DNA of 6,900 bases from Ekhidna sp. (GTDB taxonomy: Bacteria > Bacteroidota > Bacteroidia > Cytophagales > Cyclobacteriaceae). The first letter of the stretch is position 1; each line of letters starts with the position of its first letter. The DNA lies in contig JABSPG010000212.1 in the NCBI GenBank assembly GCA_013214445.1, positions 1 to 6,900 on the forward strand, read 5' to 3'. Both the position numbers and the translations under genes were made by a program. Positions 6,752 through 6,900 of this stretch are shown here, piece after piece. A model generated the notes under the pieces. It was not told where the DNA came from. It did no database searches and saw only the letters and a list, made by a program, of their open reading frames with translations.

Positions 6752-6900
6752 CACCTCACAAGGTGAATGGTCCCTGAATCCTTCCCATTTAAAAGTATCT
6801 CCGAGCCATCGACATGCAGACCCGATACTTTCCAAAAGTATAAACCAGAAGGTTGATCTTTTCCTTTCCAAGTTCCGTCCCATCCGGAACCCGTAAGATC
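6709..6900 (-). repeat. Direct repeat copy 2: CTD end plus porP stump
   Basis: Second copy of the junction repeat at 3789-3980, running to the right edge of the window and probably beyond, because its last 77 bases (6824-6900) are identical to copy 1. Within the CTD codons five of seven differences are synonymous; the four differences inside the porP stump change three codons, all non-synonymously. Confidence 0.95.
6751..6900 (-). CDS. C-terminal end of a second type B CTD surface protein (partial)
   Basis: The last 49 codons and TGA stop (6753-6751) of a gene that enters from the right edge on the minus strand. The protein reads in frame with WDGTWKGK, PSGLYFWKV and SGTIHLVR at the end, the final strands of the gliding-motility-type CTD. 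It is identical to the C-terminus of the 892-residue protein except for Lys-Val replaced by Glu-Ile in the segment DGSKVLLNGKD. The other nucleotide differences are synonymous, which fits a gene still under selection. It was once followed by its own porP, of which only a stump remains, so if still exported it may rely on the intact PorP-OmpA protein. Nothing can be said about its N-terminal domains. Confidence 0.88.
   Translation of the reverse strand, partial: DLTGSGWDGTWKGKDQPSGLYFWKVSGLHVDGSEILLNGKDSGTIHLVR

Noticed and set aside
6698..6883. A 61-codon minus-strand frame over the right-hand repeat
   Set aside because: Its first two thirds lie out of frame over the CTD codons of the partial surface protein, which match the intact paralogue in the correct frame. 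Only its last 17 codons, from the ATG at 6751, correspond to porP.
6709..6900. The 192-bp repeat pair as an insertion sequence or an assembly duplicate
   Set aside because: There are no terminal inverted repeats, target duplications or transposase, and the repeat covers coding junctions. Eleven scattered, mostly frame-respecting differences argue against an assembly artefact.
1..6900. CRISPR arrays, tRNA or rRNA genes, riboswitches
   Set aside because: No regularly spaced repeats, cloverleaf-like sequence or rRNA-like stretches were seen; nearly the whole window is coding.

Overview
The window looks like chromosomal DNA from a member of the Bacteroidota, most likely a gliding or marine Cytophagales-type bacterium; that rank is an inference. 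The signs are a type IX secretion system (T9SS) PorP/SprF-type protein, a large surface protein with a gliding-motility-type C-terminal sorting domain (type B CTD), AT-rich DNA, no strong Shine-Dalgarno sites, and one exact match to the Bacteroidota -7 promoter consensus TAnnTTTG.

Left part (1-2330): the 3' end of a polyprenyl diphosphate synthase gene (+), cut by the window edge, converges on a gene for a TspO/tryptophan-rich-sensory-protein-related membrane protein (-). That gene diverges from a complete phosphoglycerate kinase gene, pgk (+), which has a candidate -7 element and ends in a clear intrinsic terminator. This part is ordinary housekeeping sequence.

Right part (2371-6900, all minus strand): a surface-protein module. 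In transcription order it runs from the right edge. First comes the last 49 codons of a surface protein with a type B CTD, cut by the edge. It is followed directly by a 17-codon remnant of a porP gene. Next is a complete gene of about 892 residues, with a signal peptide, a pappalysin (M43)-like domain, PKD/Ig-like domains and a type B CTD. Last is a PorP/SprF barrel fused to an OmpA peptidoglycan-binding domain, coupled to the gene before it by a TGATG overlap. The junction between CTD and porP start occurs twice (3789-3980 and 6709-6900, 11 differences in 192 bases, no gaps), so the locus has undergone duplication or gene conversion and one porP copy has been lost.

How they may work together: type B CTD proteins are known to depend on a neighbouring PorP/SprF protein for export or surface attachment. 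The PorP-OmpA fusion is therefore the likely partner of the 892-residue protein and perhaps also of the protein beyond the right edge, whose own porP is gone. The most striking point is that the M43-like domain of the 892-residue protein has lost every residue of its HExxHxxGxxH zinc site while keeping the surrounding family motifs, so it looks like a pseudoprotease carried on a surface protein.
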